The notes under the pieces were generated by a model. The model saw only the letters and a program-made list of their open reading frames with translations. It ran no database searches and was not told the origin of the DNA. Source: a virus. Taken from it: 64,000 nucleotides of DNA. This document shows positions 15,086 to 23,396 of this stretch, one piece after another (the first letter of the stretch is position 1; each line of letters starts with the position of its first letter). The translations under genes were made by a program, and so were the position numbers. Where the stretch lies: positions 1 to 64,000 of the IMG/VR virus record IMGVR_UViG_3300042542_002102. One strand, 5' to 3'.

Positions 15086-15538
15086 ATGGCAACAGTCGAT
15101 AAAGACTTCAAGGTCAAGAATGGATTAGCCGTAGCAAACGGCGGTACATTTGGAGGTGCAGTAACAGTAGGAGCCCCTACTCTTGCAGCACATGCAGCAA
15201 CTAAGGGTTATGTAGATTCCTTAGCAGGAATGGCTGTGTCATCAACTGCTCCTTCTTCACCAACAAATGGAACACAGTGGTTAGACACTGGAACAAATAG
15301 AGTTAATTTCTATTACAATGGAACTTGGTATACCCAAGCAACTATTGATGATACAAATAATTTACCACAGCACATTCACGATACTGCAATTGATGGAACT
15401 GGTTTCATAGTGTCTCAGTTCTATGAAGGCGGATCATTCAACAGCCCATTGGGTGTAGGTTTGGATGCAGGTGGACCAAGTACAACAACTTGGACAGTTG
15501 TATTCGATGGCGGTAGTGTAGTAGATAACTTCAATTAA
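15086..15538 (+). CDS. short tail fibre protein (150 aa)
   Basis: The N-terminus (MATVDKDFKVKNGLAVANGG) is homologous to that of the 13512 fibre. The middle has the fibre motifs AATKGYVDSLAG and TNGTQWLDTGTNRVNFYYNG, common in phage tail fibres, where the latter marks a knob or interface segment. No coiled-coil region, so it looks like a short version of the preceding fibre. Ribosome site GAGGGAG upstream. Confidence 0.6.
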   Translation: MATVDKDFKVKNGLAVANGGTFGGAVTVGAPTLAAHAATKGYVDSLAGMAVSSTAPSSPTNGTQWLDTGTNRVNFYYNGTWYTQATIDDTNNLPQHIHDTAIDGTGFIVSQFYEGGSFNSPLGVGLDAGGPSTTTWTVVFDGGSVVDNFN

Positions 15539-15545
15539 AAATTGA

Positions 15546-15554
15546 TGTTATAAT
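15546..15554 (+). promoter_or_regulatory. extended -10 promoter (TGTTATAAT)
   Basis: Transcription would begin near 15561, giving a leader of about 36 bases with AAGGAG (15582-15587) before ATG 15598. Confidence 0.5.
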
Positions 15555-15597
15555 AAGATAAGATAATTGGGCAGCCCCCATAAGGAGAAATAAAAAT

Positions 15598-17634
15598 ATG
15601 GCAACAAGAATGCAACAGCGCAGAGGAACTGCAGCACAATGGACGGCTGCAAACCCAATTCTAGCAGCAGGAGAAATCGGATTTGAAACTGATACTAATC
15701 AGTTTAAGATGGGTGACGGAGCAAACACATGGTCAGCACTATCTTACTTTAAGAACCTAGAAGATCTAGGTGGATCTTTAGATGACTACGTCCCAGTAGC
15801 ACTTGTTGGAGAGCCAGATGGTATTGCAACACTAAATGCCAGTGGACATATCCCAATCTCACAACTAGGATCACTAATTACAAATGCCCCAGGTGTTTTA
15901 GATACACTTGGAGAAATTGCTGAATTCGTTACAGCAGTAGACACAGCAGTAGATAACCACGAAGCAAAAACCCTTAATGTTCACGGCATTGCAGATACAG
16001 CACAACTAGAAACATTAACTGGTGCACAGAACAAGGCTACAGCAGCCCAGTCTGCAGCAACACTTGCAGCAAGCAATGCTCTTGACGCACACAACTTAGA
16101 CACAACAAGTGTACATGGAATTGCTGATACATCAGTTTTAGCAACACAGACTAATATTTCTACAGCAATTACAGCACACTCTGATGACACAACAGGTGTA
16201 CACGGAATTGCTGACACAGCAGCACTTGCAACAACTGCAGCAACTGCTTCAGCAATTAGCACAGCAGTTTCTGACCATACTGCAGTTACAACAAATGTTC
16301 ACGGTATCGCAGACACTGCAGCATTAGCAACCAAGACATATGCTGACGGAGCAGTTTCAACTGCAGTAGCAGCACTTACAAAATCTTCAGTTGGTCTTGC
16401 AAATGTTGATAACACAACAGATGCTAACAAGCCAGTATCAACAGCAACACAGACAGCGCTTGATCTAAAGGCACCTCTTGCAGACCCAACATTCACAGGA
16501 ACAGTAGTTCTTCCAGCAGTTACTGCAGGTGGAAGTGTTATTCCTTCTACAGACAACACATACGACTTAGGTTCTCCTACAAAGATGTGGAAAGATATCT
16601 ACGTAGGTCCAGGATCACTTTATGTTAATGGACAGAAGGTTCTTCAAGATGAATCAGGAGCAATCGTTGTTTCTGCCGATGTTGATGAAAATCTTGGACT
16701 AAGAACAAGCGGAAGCGGTAACATCGAACTAGATCCAACAGGAACTGGTTCTGTTAATATCAAGGGACCTCTAGTCGTTGAAGCAGGAGCAAACTTCTCA
16801 AGCGCAGATGGTAACGGAATTGCATTTAGCAACGGTATCAAGTCTGACTCATTATCAAGCAAAACATTAAACACAGACTTATCACTATCTGGAAACGGTA
16901 CAGGAAAAGTTTATCTTAATGATAATGCAGAAGTAAATGGAAACCTTATTGTTGGTGGAAACCTAACAGTAAGCGGAACAACTACAAGCGTTAATACAGA
17001 AACAATTTCTTTGGCCGATAATATTATCGACCTAAACAGCAACTTTACTACTGGATCTCCAACAGAGAACTCAGGAATAAGAGTTATTCGTGGAGACTCT
17101 AACGCTGTTCAAGTACGCTGGAACGAATCTACTGATAAGTGGGAATTTACAACTGATGGAACAAACTATTCTGTAATCGCACCAACTGATTCACCAACAT
17201 TTACAGGAACAGTTACAATCCCATCAGGAGCAAGCATCTCAGGATATGCACCATCTGATTCACCAACATTTACTGGTACAGTAACAGTTGCAGCAAACGG
17301 TGTAGCATTTACCGACGGTACACAGACAAAGGTTGGCGTTCCTTCTGTTACTACAATTGCAACTGCTCTAGCAGCAGGAGCAAGAACAATTGCAGCAGGA
17401 GAACAAGACAAGTTTGTTCCACTAGCAGGAGCAGTAGTTATTACTCTTCCAGCAACAGGATACTCAACTGGTCAGTCAATTGACTTCTACCAGGAATCAT
17501 CTACAGGAGCACGGTTTGAATCAACTAACGGAGTCGTGGGAACACCAGGACTTAAGTTTAGAGCAACTAACTCAGTAGCAACAGCACTGAAGACTGCATC
17601 AGGATGGCTAGTCTTCGGAGACTTGTCAGCATAA
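15598..17634 (+). CDS. tail fibre with NVHGIADTA repeats (678 aa)
   Basis: Residues 1-56 (MATRMQQRRGTAAQWTAANP and GEIGFETDTNQFKMGDG) are a well-known N-terminal module of phage fibres. Residues about 115-240 hold four copies of an Ala-rich repeat with the core HGIADTA. The middle has YDLGSPTKMWKDIYVG and TTTSVNTETISLADNIIDLN, widespread shaft motifs, and two copies of a DSPTFTGTVT unit follow. No catalytic site is seen. It is among the longer fibres and may be a host-range determinant. Confidence 0.7.
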   Translation: MATRMQQRRGTAAQWTAANPILAAGEIGFETDTNQFKMGDGANTWSALSYFKNLEDLGGSLDDYVPVALVGEPDGIATLNASGHIPISQLGSLITNAPGVLDTLGEIAEFVTAVDTAVDNHEAKTLNVHGIADTAQLETLTGAQNKATAAQSAATLAASNALDAHNLDTTSVHGIADTSVLATQTNISTAITAHSDDTTGVHGIADTAALATTAATASAISTAVSDHTAVTTNVHGIADTAALATKTYADGAVSTAVAALTKSSVGLANVDNTTDANKPVSTATQTALDLKAPLADPTFTGTVVLPAVTAGGSVIPSTDNTYDLGSPTKMWKDIYVGPGSLYVNGQKVLQDESGAIVVSADVDENLGLRTSGSGNIELDPTGTGSVNIKGPLVVEAGANFSSADGNGIAFSNGIKSDSLSSKTLNTDLSLSGNGTGKVYLNDNAEVNGNLIVGGNLTVSGTTTSVNTETISLADNIIDLNSNFTTGSPTENSGIRVIRGDSNAVQVRWNESTDKWEFTTDGTNYSVIAPTDSPTFTGTVTIPSGASISGYAPSDSPTFTGTVTVAANGVAFTDGTQTKVGVPSVTTIATALAAGARTIAAGEQDKFVPLAGAVVITLPATGYSTGQSIDFYQESSTGARFESTNGVVGTPGLKFRATNSVATALKTASGWLVFGDLSA

Positions 17635-17664
17635 TAAAAATTAAAGAAATAAGGGAGATTAAAT

Positions 17665-19260
17665 ATGTCAAAGCAAGCAGGTAGAATGAGTCAGGGAGCA
17701 AACGACTTCCTAACTCCATACGCACCAACAATAGGTACAGCAACAGACGTTGGAACAGCAAGACCATTTGACAATGGTGCTGTATCAGTGACATTTACTC
17801 CTACAGGTCCAAATGCTGCAATAGACTTTACAGTAACAGCAAGCACAGGACAAACAGCAACTGGAGCATCTTCTCCAATTGTTGTAACTGGAATTGCTAC
17901 AGGAGCAACTCCAACATTTACAGTAACAGGAAGAAACGATGCAGGAGTTGGTCCAGCATCTGCTGCATCAAACGCTGCAACAGTTACCACTGTACCTGCT
18001 GCACCAACACTTGGAGCAGTAACAAATACATGTTCTGGTCGGGCACTTAACGATGGCCTTGTAACCGTTGCAATGACAGCAAATGCAACTGGCGGAAAGG
18101 CAATTACAGGATATTACGCAGTTTCAAATGCTGGACAAAATGCAACTAGTGCATCTTCTCCAGTAAGTGTTACTGGACTAACAGGAGGAACAGCATATAC
18201 TTTCCAGGGTCGTGTTTCAAATGCAAACGGTGACTCTCAGTTGTCAGCAGCGTCTGGATCAGTAACTGTAACAACACTTCCAGGGCAGGTTTCAACTCCA
18301 TCTGCATCAACACCTTCTGCAGGAGTAGATAGACTTACTTGGTCTGCACCATCAAACGGTGGTTCAGCAATTACAGCATATAACTGGGCATCTTCTGATG
18401 GAAAGTCTGGATCAACAGCATCAACTACTGTTGATATTGGCCAGGAACAAGGAACTGCACAGACATACACTGTTACTGCAGTTAATGCTTGTGGATCAGG
18501 ACCAACATCTCCTGCTTCAAACCAGGTAACAACTACGTTTTCATTTGTACCATTCGGAGTATTTGGATTCTCACCATTCGGAGTGTTTTCCTTCTCACCA
18601 TTTGGAGTGTTCTCGTTCTCACCATTTGGTTTCTCCCCATTTGGAGTGTTTGGTTTCTCCCCATTCGGCTTCTCACCATTTGGGTTCTCACCATTTGGGT
18701 TCTCACCATTTGGGTTCTCACCATTTGGGTTCTCACCATCAGGTTTTAGTTTCACACCACGCTTCATGGCATCGCTTGCACCAATGACAAAGGTCAGAAT
18801 GGCTGACGGATCTATGAAGGCTGCAGAAGACGTTTACGTCGGAGATGTACTTATGTCTGTAGAACTTCCAGAGTTTGCAGATTCTTATACAACACCAGAA
18901 TTGATGGCTTGGACATCAACGCAAGATATTGCAGACCTAACGCTAACTACCACAACAGTTAATAAAGTAACGATACATCCTTCTGATAAGGTAATTAGTG
19001 TTAACGAAGATGTCTTCTCTCCAAACCACCTTATATTGATAAAGAGAGAGGCTACGGTATTCATGTGTAGAGCCGACAACCTAACTCCTACAGATCTAAT
19101 TTGGGATTATACAGCAAATGGCTGGGTAGAAATAACAGTCCTAGAAATGCATGATTACGATCACACAGTTATTACTATTAACTGCGAGCCTAATGATCTA
19201 TTCTTTACACATAGTGCCCTTACGCACGACGGTAACGAGTGGACCCCAGACCAACCATAA
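17665..19260 (+). CDS. FN3-domain fibre with SPFG stalk and C-terminal Hint domain (531 aa)
   Basis: Three fibronectin type III-like domains (about 30-110, 111-205, 207-290) are followed by a stalk of FSPFG repeats (291-365) and a Hint module (366-531) closely related to that of the 6696 protein. Ser370 aligns with the intein nucleophile and THDG (H521, D522) with the C-terminal His-Asn; SPNH at the block B position is also kept. Only nine residues follow the His-Asp, so almost no C-extein remains. Ribosome site AAGGGAG. Probably a virion surface protein whose Hint part self-processes or attaches it to something. Confidence 0.7.
   Translation: MSKQAGRMSQGANDFLTPYAPTIGTATDVGTARPFDNGAVSVTFTPTGPNAAIDFTVTASTGQTATGASSPIVVTGIATGATPTFTVTGRNDAGVGPASAASNAATVTTVPAAPTLGAVTNTCSGRALNDGLVTVAMTANATGGKAITGYYAVSNAGQNATSASSPVSVTGLTGGTAYTFQGRVSNANGDSQLSAASGSVTVTTLPGQVSTPSASTPSAGVDRLTWSAPSNGGSAITAYNWASSDGKSGSTASTTVDIGQEQGTAQTYTVTAVNACGSGPTSPASNQVTTTFSFVPFGVFGFSPFGVFSFSPFGVFSFSPFGFSPFGVFGFSPFGFSPFGFSPFGFSPFGFSPFGFSPSGFSFTPRFMASLAPMTKVRMADGSMKAAEDVYVGDVLMSVELPEFADSYTTPELMAWTSTQDIADLTLTTTTVNKVTIHPSDKVISVNEDVFSPNHLILIKREATVFMCRADNLTPTDLIWDYTANGWVEITVLEMHDYDHTVITINCEPNDLFFTHSALTHDGNEWTPDQP
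18541..18745 (+). repeat. FSPFG-coding tandem repeats
   Basis: Repeats coding Phe-Ser-Pro-Phe-Gly with Val-Phe insertions. Within it, TTCTCACCATTTGGG is repeated four times perfectly at 18670-18729. An aromatic, Gly/Pro-rich repeat is unusual for a phage stalk. Confidence 0.85.
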
Positions 19261-19279
19261 ACTGTATACATTTTTTTAA

Positions 19280-19288
19280 TGGTATAAT
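19280..19288 (+). promoter_or_regulatory. extended -10 promoter (TGGTATAAT)
   Basis: Transcription would start near 19295, with AAAGGG (19303-19308) as ribosome site for ATG 19316. Confidence 0.55.
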
Positions 19289-19315
19289 TATTACACTACT
19301 AGAAAAGGGTAAGTA

Positions 19316-20014
19316 ATGAACAGCAATGAACTTCCACCAAATGATAACGGTCTGCCACAAAAAAGAGACTGGGGAACAGCGTCTATAAGTAAGTCTAAGA
19401 AACCTCACAAGTTTTTTGAAAGACACTTAGACAACAATCTTTTAATCTTGGCTGCAGAGTTACAAGACAGATATCAAAAGATTGAACAAGCAAAACTTAT
19501 TGGTATTTCTGAAGTAAAAGAAAATGAATACTGGAAGCAGTCAAACAGCGTATCCACAATGAAGTGGAGAGAGTACAACGTATTTCAGTTCCACTCAACA
19601 GGGCTACACAATCTTTATAAGGCTATTCGTGAGATGACACAAGAAGCGTGTGAATATTACGAAATAGATTTTGATAAGCAAAAGTTCATGGTGCAGGGAT
19701 GGTTTAATATAACTCACTCTGGTAAAGGTAAACTAGATTGGCATGACCACGGTCCTTCAGGGGCTCCAAATTTTCATGGTTACTATTCTGTAAGTGCAGA
19801 ACCATCTGTAACTCACTATAGAGTTTTTGATAAAGAAGTAGAAAACCACAATGTAAACAATCGTGCAATTCTTTCTGAAATGGGTCATCCACATGCAATG
19901 GCAGACTGGGACTGGGAAGGTCCTAGAATAACTGTTGCCTATGACTTAACTCCATTAGCAGACTTAAGACGATTTGGAATGGATCAAGAGCAACACTGGA
20001 TTCCTTTAGTTTAA
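19316..20014 (+). CDS. 2OG-Fe(II) oxygenase, Oxy_5-like (232 aa)
   Basis: The C-terminal half has WHDHG (H143, D144, H145) as a first metal-binding strand, HGYYSVSAEPS like the 'gvyYv' strand of the 2OG-FeII_Oxy_5 group, GHPHA (H191/H193) and R204 in RITVAYDL. This suggests an iron-dependent dioxygenase of unknown target. The N-terminal 100 residues are helical and unassigned. It stands between the Hint fibre and ribonucleotide reductase, with its own promoter, and its stop overlaps a small zinc-ribbon ORF. Confidence 0.6.
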   Translation: MNSNELPPNDNGLPQKRDWGTASISKSKKPHKFFERHLDNNLLILAAELQDRYQKIEQAKLIGISEVKENEYWKQSNSVSTMKWREYNVFQFHSTGLHNLYKAIREMTQEACEYYEIDFDKQKFMVQGWFNITHSGKGKLDWHDHGPSGAPNFHGYYSVSAEPSVTHYRVFDKEVENHNVNNRAILSEMGHPHAMADWDWEGPRITVAYDLTPLADLRRFGMDQEQHWIPLV

Positions 20015-20151
20015 TGCAAACAAAAAAAATAGTTTGTTTTTTACTTGGTCACAAAGTTGTTCAAGAATCTTGTCCAGTTACAGATGCTAAAAAAACATAT
20101 TGCAAAAGATGTTCTCCAGTTGTACACAATTCTCGTGTAACATTTTCTTAA
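20014..20151 (+). CDS. small zinc-ribbon-like protein (45 aa)
   Basis: The ATG overlaps the stop of the oxygenase gene. It has C8, H13, C20 and C30-x2-C33, enough for one zinc site, with the motif FLLGHKVV. Too short for a secure call, but the coupling and conserved-looking cysteines support it. Function unknown. Confidence 0.5.
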   Translation: MQTKKIVCFLLGHKVVQESCPVTDAKKTYCKRCSPVVHNSRVTFS

Positions 20152-20171
20152 TATAAACTACAGGTTTAGGT

Positions 20172-20204
20172 AGAGTTTTACTTTTTTAAAAACTCTGCTA
20201 TACT
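20172..20204 (+). promoter_or_regulatory. inverted repeat and extended -10 promoter before nrdJ
   Basis: AGAGTTTT (20172-20179) pairs with AAAACTCT (20189-20196), and TGCTATACT (20196-20204) follows, overlapping the repeat. The arrangement suggests an operator or a weak terminator fused to the promoter of the reductase. No cobalamin riboswitch fits in the space. Confidence 0.45.
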
Positions 20205-20237
20205 TAACACTATTCCGTTTTAGAAAGGACGAAACAC

Positions 20238-22271
20238 ATGTCAGATTTTTTTAGTTTTAAACTTCCAGAGGATTTTGTAGAAAAGTACAAAAATGTAGAA
20301 AGCCCATTTGGATTCAAAGATGCAGCAGAAAATTCACTTGGAGAGATTACTTTTATTCGTACTTATTCTCGTATGAAGGAAGATGGAACTAAAGAAAGAT
20401 GGCATGAAGTTTGTCGTCGTGTAATCGAGGGTATGTATTCAGTGCAGAAAAATCATGCCAAGGAAAACCGTTTACCTTGGAATGACTACAAGGCACAGAA
20501 GTCAGCACAAGAAGCATTCCAAAGAATGTTTGAATTAAAATGGACACCACCAGGACGCGGTATGTGGGCATTTGGAACTCCTATGACTATGGAGAAAAAG
20601 AACTCAGCAGCACTACAAAACTGTGCAATGGTGTCTACAAAGGATCTTGACAAGAATGATCCAGGAGCATTATTTGCTTGGGTTATGGATGCCCTAATGC
20701 TTGGCATTGGTGTAGGGTTTGATACAGTGGGACAGGATAAGAATTTCTCAATCTATGCCCCAACAGAACCAGAACAGGTGTTCGAAATTCCAGACACTCG
20801 TGAAGGCTGGGTAGAGTCAGTCAGACTTCTTATCAACTCTTACCTTAGAGCAAACCAGAGTATTCAGAAGTTTAACTACGATTTGATCAGACCTCTTGGA
20901 GCGCCTATTAAGGGCTTTGGAGGCGTTGCATCAGGGCCTGCACCTCTTATCAAGTTACACGACCACATAGACCGTGTAATCGGCTCCAGAGCGGGTGAAA
21001 CACTAGACTCTCGTGCCATCGTAGACCTTGTAAACCTTATTGGTACATGTGTGGTATCAGGAAATGTTCGTAGATCAGCAACTCTTGCTTTAGGTAATGC
21101 TGGGGATGAAACATTCATGAATCTAAAGAACTCAGAACTATTCCCAGAACGTAACTCATTTGATCCAGAAAATCCAGGTTGGGCTTGGATGTCTAACAAT
21201 TCTATTTCAGCAGAAGTAGGAACAAAATATGAAGACTATGTAGATTTAATTACAGAAAACGGAGAACCAGGTTTTATCTGGCTTGATGTTGCTCGTAATT
21301 ATGGAAGACTAAAGGATGCGCCAGACGGTAAGGATTATCGTGTGATGGGATTTAACCCATGTGCGGAGCAGCCATTGGAATCATACGAACTATGTACACT
21401 TGTAGAAGTGCACTTAAATCGTCATGAATCTAAGGAGGACTTCCTGCGTACCCTGAAGTTTGCATACCTTTATGGAAAGACTGTAACACTTGTTCCAACA
21501 CACTGGCCACAAACAAACGGTATCATGCAACGCAACCGTCGTATTGGTACATCACTTACTGGTATTGCATCATTTGCAGATCAAAAGGGTTTGCCAATTG
21601 TTCGTGAGTGGATGGATGAAGGATACAACAAGATTCGTCATTACGATCATCAGTATTCAGAATGGCTATGTGTTCGTGAATCAATTCGTGTAACAACAGT
21701 TAAGCCATCAGGATCAGTTTCAATTCTTTCTGGTGCAACTCCTGGGGTTCACTGGGGACCTGGAGGAAACTTCTTCCTTCGTGCAGTTAGATTTGGTAAC
21801 ACAGATCCAATGATGCATTTGTTCAAAGCAGCAGGGTACACAATTGAAGACGACGTAGTATCAGCAAATACATCAGTAGTCTACTTCCCAATTAAGTCAG
21901 GTCATCCAAGATCTGAAAAGGATGTAACATTGTTCGAGAAGATTGCACTTGCTGCAACTGCTCAGAAGTATTGGTCCGATAATGGCGTTTCTGTAACGCT
22001 TTCATTTGATAAGGAAACAGAGTCAAAGCATGTTGTTCCAGCACTTCATATGTACGAGGGACAACTAAAGGCAGTTTCATTCCTTCCAATGGGAAACACT
22101 GTTTATCCACAACAGCCATATACTCAGATAACTGAAGAAGAATATGAGTCATATATTGGCAAGTTGAAGCATATTGATTTTGCTGCTATTTATGATGGAG
22201 CAGAGAACCTTGAGGCTCAAGGAGAGATGTACTGCACCACCGACTACTGTGAAATTAAGATTGGAAAATAA
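20238..22271 (+). CDS. nrdJ: adenosylcobalamin-dependent ribonucleoside-triphosphate reductase, class II (677 aa)
   Basis: Reduces ribonucleotides to deoxyribonucleotides using an adenosylcobalamin-derived thiyl radical. The reductase signature is NPCAEQPLESYELC: N373, C375 (thiyl radical), E377 and C386, which pairs with C129 (QNCAMVST). The C-terminal C666 and C671 are the shuttle pair for re-reduction. The length fits the monomeric, Lactobacillus-type enzyme. Ribosome site AAAGGA. It supplies dNTPs for the phage polymerase and works without oxygen, but needs host or scavenged B12. Coupled to the next oxygenase gene. Confidence 0.9.
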   Translation: MSDFFSFKLPEDFVEKYKNVESPFGFKDAAENSLGEITFIRTYSRMKEDGTKERWHEVCRRVIEGMYSVQKNHAKENRLPWNDYKAQKSAQEAFQRMFELKWTPPGRGMWAFGTPMTMEKKNSAALQNCAMVSTKDLDKNDPGALFAWVMDALMLGIGVGFDTVGQDKNFSIYAPTEPEQVFEIPDTREGWVESVRLLINSYLRANQSIQKFNYDLIRPLGAPIKGFGGVASGPAPLIKLHDHIDRVIGSRAGETLDSRAIVDLVNLIGTCVVSGNVRRSATLALGNAGDETFMNLKNSELFPERNSFDPENPGWAWMSNNSISAEVGTKYEDYVDLITENGEPGFIWLDVARNYGRLKDAPDGKDYRVMGFNPCAEQPLESYELCTLVEVHLNRHESKEDFLRTLKFAYLYGKTVTLVPTHWPQTNGIMQRNRRIGTSLTGIASFADQKGLPIVREWMDEGYNKIRHYDHQYSEWLCVRESIRVTTVKPSGSVSILSGATPGVHWGPGGNFFLRAVRFGNTDPMMHLFKAAGYTIEDDVVSANTSVVYFPIKSGHPRSEKDVTLFEKIALAATAQKYWSDNGVSVTLSFDKETESKHVVPALHMYEGQLKAVSFLPMGNTVYPQQPYTQITEEEYESYIGKLKHIDFAAIYDGAENLEAQGEMYCTTDYCEIKIGK

Positions 22272-22879
22272 TGAAAATAGTTAAAGGATTTATAGAAAAG
22301 TCAGATCTAGACACTGTTCAAGAATATATAAAGACTATAAAGTTTCACACTAGAGAAGACCATGTTCCTCTACACGATAATTTGTTTGACAACGACGGAA
22401 CAAAGTTTGATATACATACTCGTGGAGAAATGCCAGACAATGTTTTGGATGTTTTTTCAAAGTACTCTAGATCCTACTATAATCTAGTTCAGTCAGAAAA
22501 TGAAGACCAGTATCACCCTCCAATGTTTTCTAAGCACTACATAGCAAGATATAGAAATGGAGCATTTGCCGAGCCACATAACAATGAAAAGACAAAGCCA
22601 GAAGGAACATATTATTCTTTTATTGTTTGGCAAAATGCAGAAAATGGTGGAGACTTTATATTTCCTGAATTAGGTAAATCTTTTAAGCCAGAGCCTGGAG
22701 ACCTTATCTACTTTAAAGAAAAGTTTGAAAATAACCATGGCATAACAGAAATAATTTCTGGAGATCTTTTCTTATCAGAAGCCTGGATGGGTAAAAAAGG
22801 TCAACACTGGATGGAAAATAAGGCATCATATGAAGAAGTTGACTGGGAGAACTGGGAGATAAAAGGTTTTTATGAATGA
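22271..22879 (+). CDS. 2OG-Fe(II) oxygenase-like protein with altered active site (202 aa)
   Basis: The fold pattern of a P4H-like domain is clear (FSKHYIARYRNGAFAEPHNN, GGDFIFPELG, FKPEPGDLIYF). The HxD motif reads H103-N-N105, the distal His is H156 (NNHGITE), and the usual arginine that binds 2-oxoglutarate is a leucine (L166 in GDLFLSEAW). It may have lost oxidation activity, use another co-substrate, or act as a partner of the intact enzyme encoded next, which overlaps it by eight bases. Confidence 0.55.
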   Translation: MKIVKGFIEKSDLDTVQEYIKTIKFHTREDHVPLHDNLFDNDGTKFDIHTRGEMPDNVLDVFSKYSRSYYNLVQSENEDQYHPPMFSKHYIARYRNGAFAEPHNNEKTKPEGTYYSFIVWQNAENGGDFIFPELGKSFKPEPGDLIYFKEKFENNHGITEIISGDLFLSEAWMGKKGQHWMENKASYEEVDWENWEIKGFYE

Positions 22880-23381
22880 CCAAATAAAAGTTATAAGAGG
22901 GTTCATGGACCCAGAAGATGCGATGCTTGTTTCAGACTATGCTAGGTCTGTTGATTCCTCTTTTACTGAGTTTGGTAATGGTGAAAAAGAGTTTACATTT
23001 CATGCAAAATTTGAAGACTCAGATATTCAAAGCCTTTTAAATTTTTATGGACAACTTTCTTTGAAGTTTGTAAGAGATAACTACCCAGGCCCATTTGATG
23101 ATTATGACAGTTCTAAAACTCACATCGCCAGATTTGTTCAGGGAGATGGAATGCATGAGCACTTCGACTCTACAAAGCCAAATGATATAGCGACATTAAT
23201 ATATCTAAATAACGACTATGTAGGAGGAGAAATATACTTCCCAGACTATGACGTACATATTAAGCCTGACGCTGGAGATCTTGTATGTTTCCCAGATACT
23301 CCAGATTTTGTTCATGGCGTTAAGCCAATAACTGAGGGTATCAGATATACATCACCACGATGGTTTACACGCATAGTGTGA
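22872..23381 (+). CDS. prolyl-4-hydroxylase-like 2OG-Fe(II) dioxygenase (169 aa)
   Basis: A compact enzyme with the complete set H97-x-D99 (HEHFDS), H148 (FVHGVKP) and R158 (GIRYTSPRW), and the P4H-typical LIYLNNDYVGGEIYFP strand pair. It begins inside the end of the altered oxygenase, so the two may form a heteromer. The TGA stop is part of the next gene's TGATAAAAT promoter. Substrate unknown. Confidence 0.7.
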   Translation: MNDQIKVIRGFMDPEDAMLVSDYARSVDSSFTEFGNGEKEFTFHAKFEDSDIQSLLNFYGQLSLKFVRDNYPGPFDDYDSSKTHIARFVQGDGMHEHFDSTKPNDIATLIYLNNDYVGGEIYFPDYDVHIKPDAGDLVCFPDTPDFVHGVKPITEGIRYTSPRWFTRIV

Positions 23382-23387
23382 TAAAAT
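23379..23387 (+). promoter_or_regulatory. extended -10 promoter (TGATAAAAT) starting on a stop codon
   Basis: Ends ten bases before ATG 23397, so the leader is very short. The hexamer is imperfect. Confidence 0.45.
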
Positions 23388-23396
23388 AGACCTATA

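Noticed and set aside
15598-17634. Target of a diversity-generating retroelement, because the N-terminus resembles Mtd-like fibres
   Set aside because: No reverse transcriptase or template repeat was seen in the window and no adenine-rich variable end is obvious.
18237-18767. Reverse-strand ORF rich in NGENP repeats
   Set aside because: It is the complement of the FSPFG-coding repeats, without a ribosome site.
20152-20237. Cobalamin riboswitch before the B12-dependent reductase
   Set aside because: Only 86 bases are available, the promoter lies in the middle and none of the conserved B12-box features are seen.
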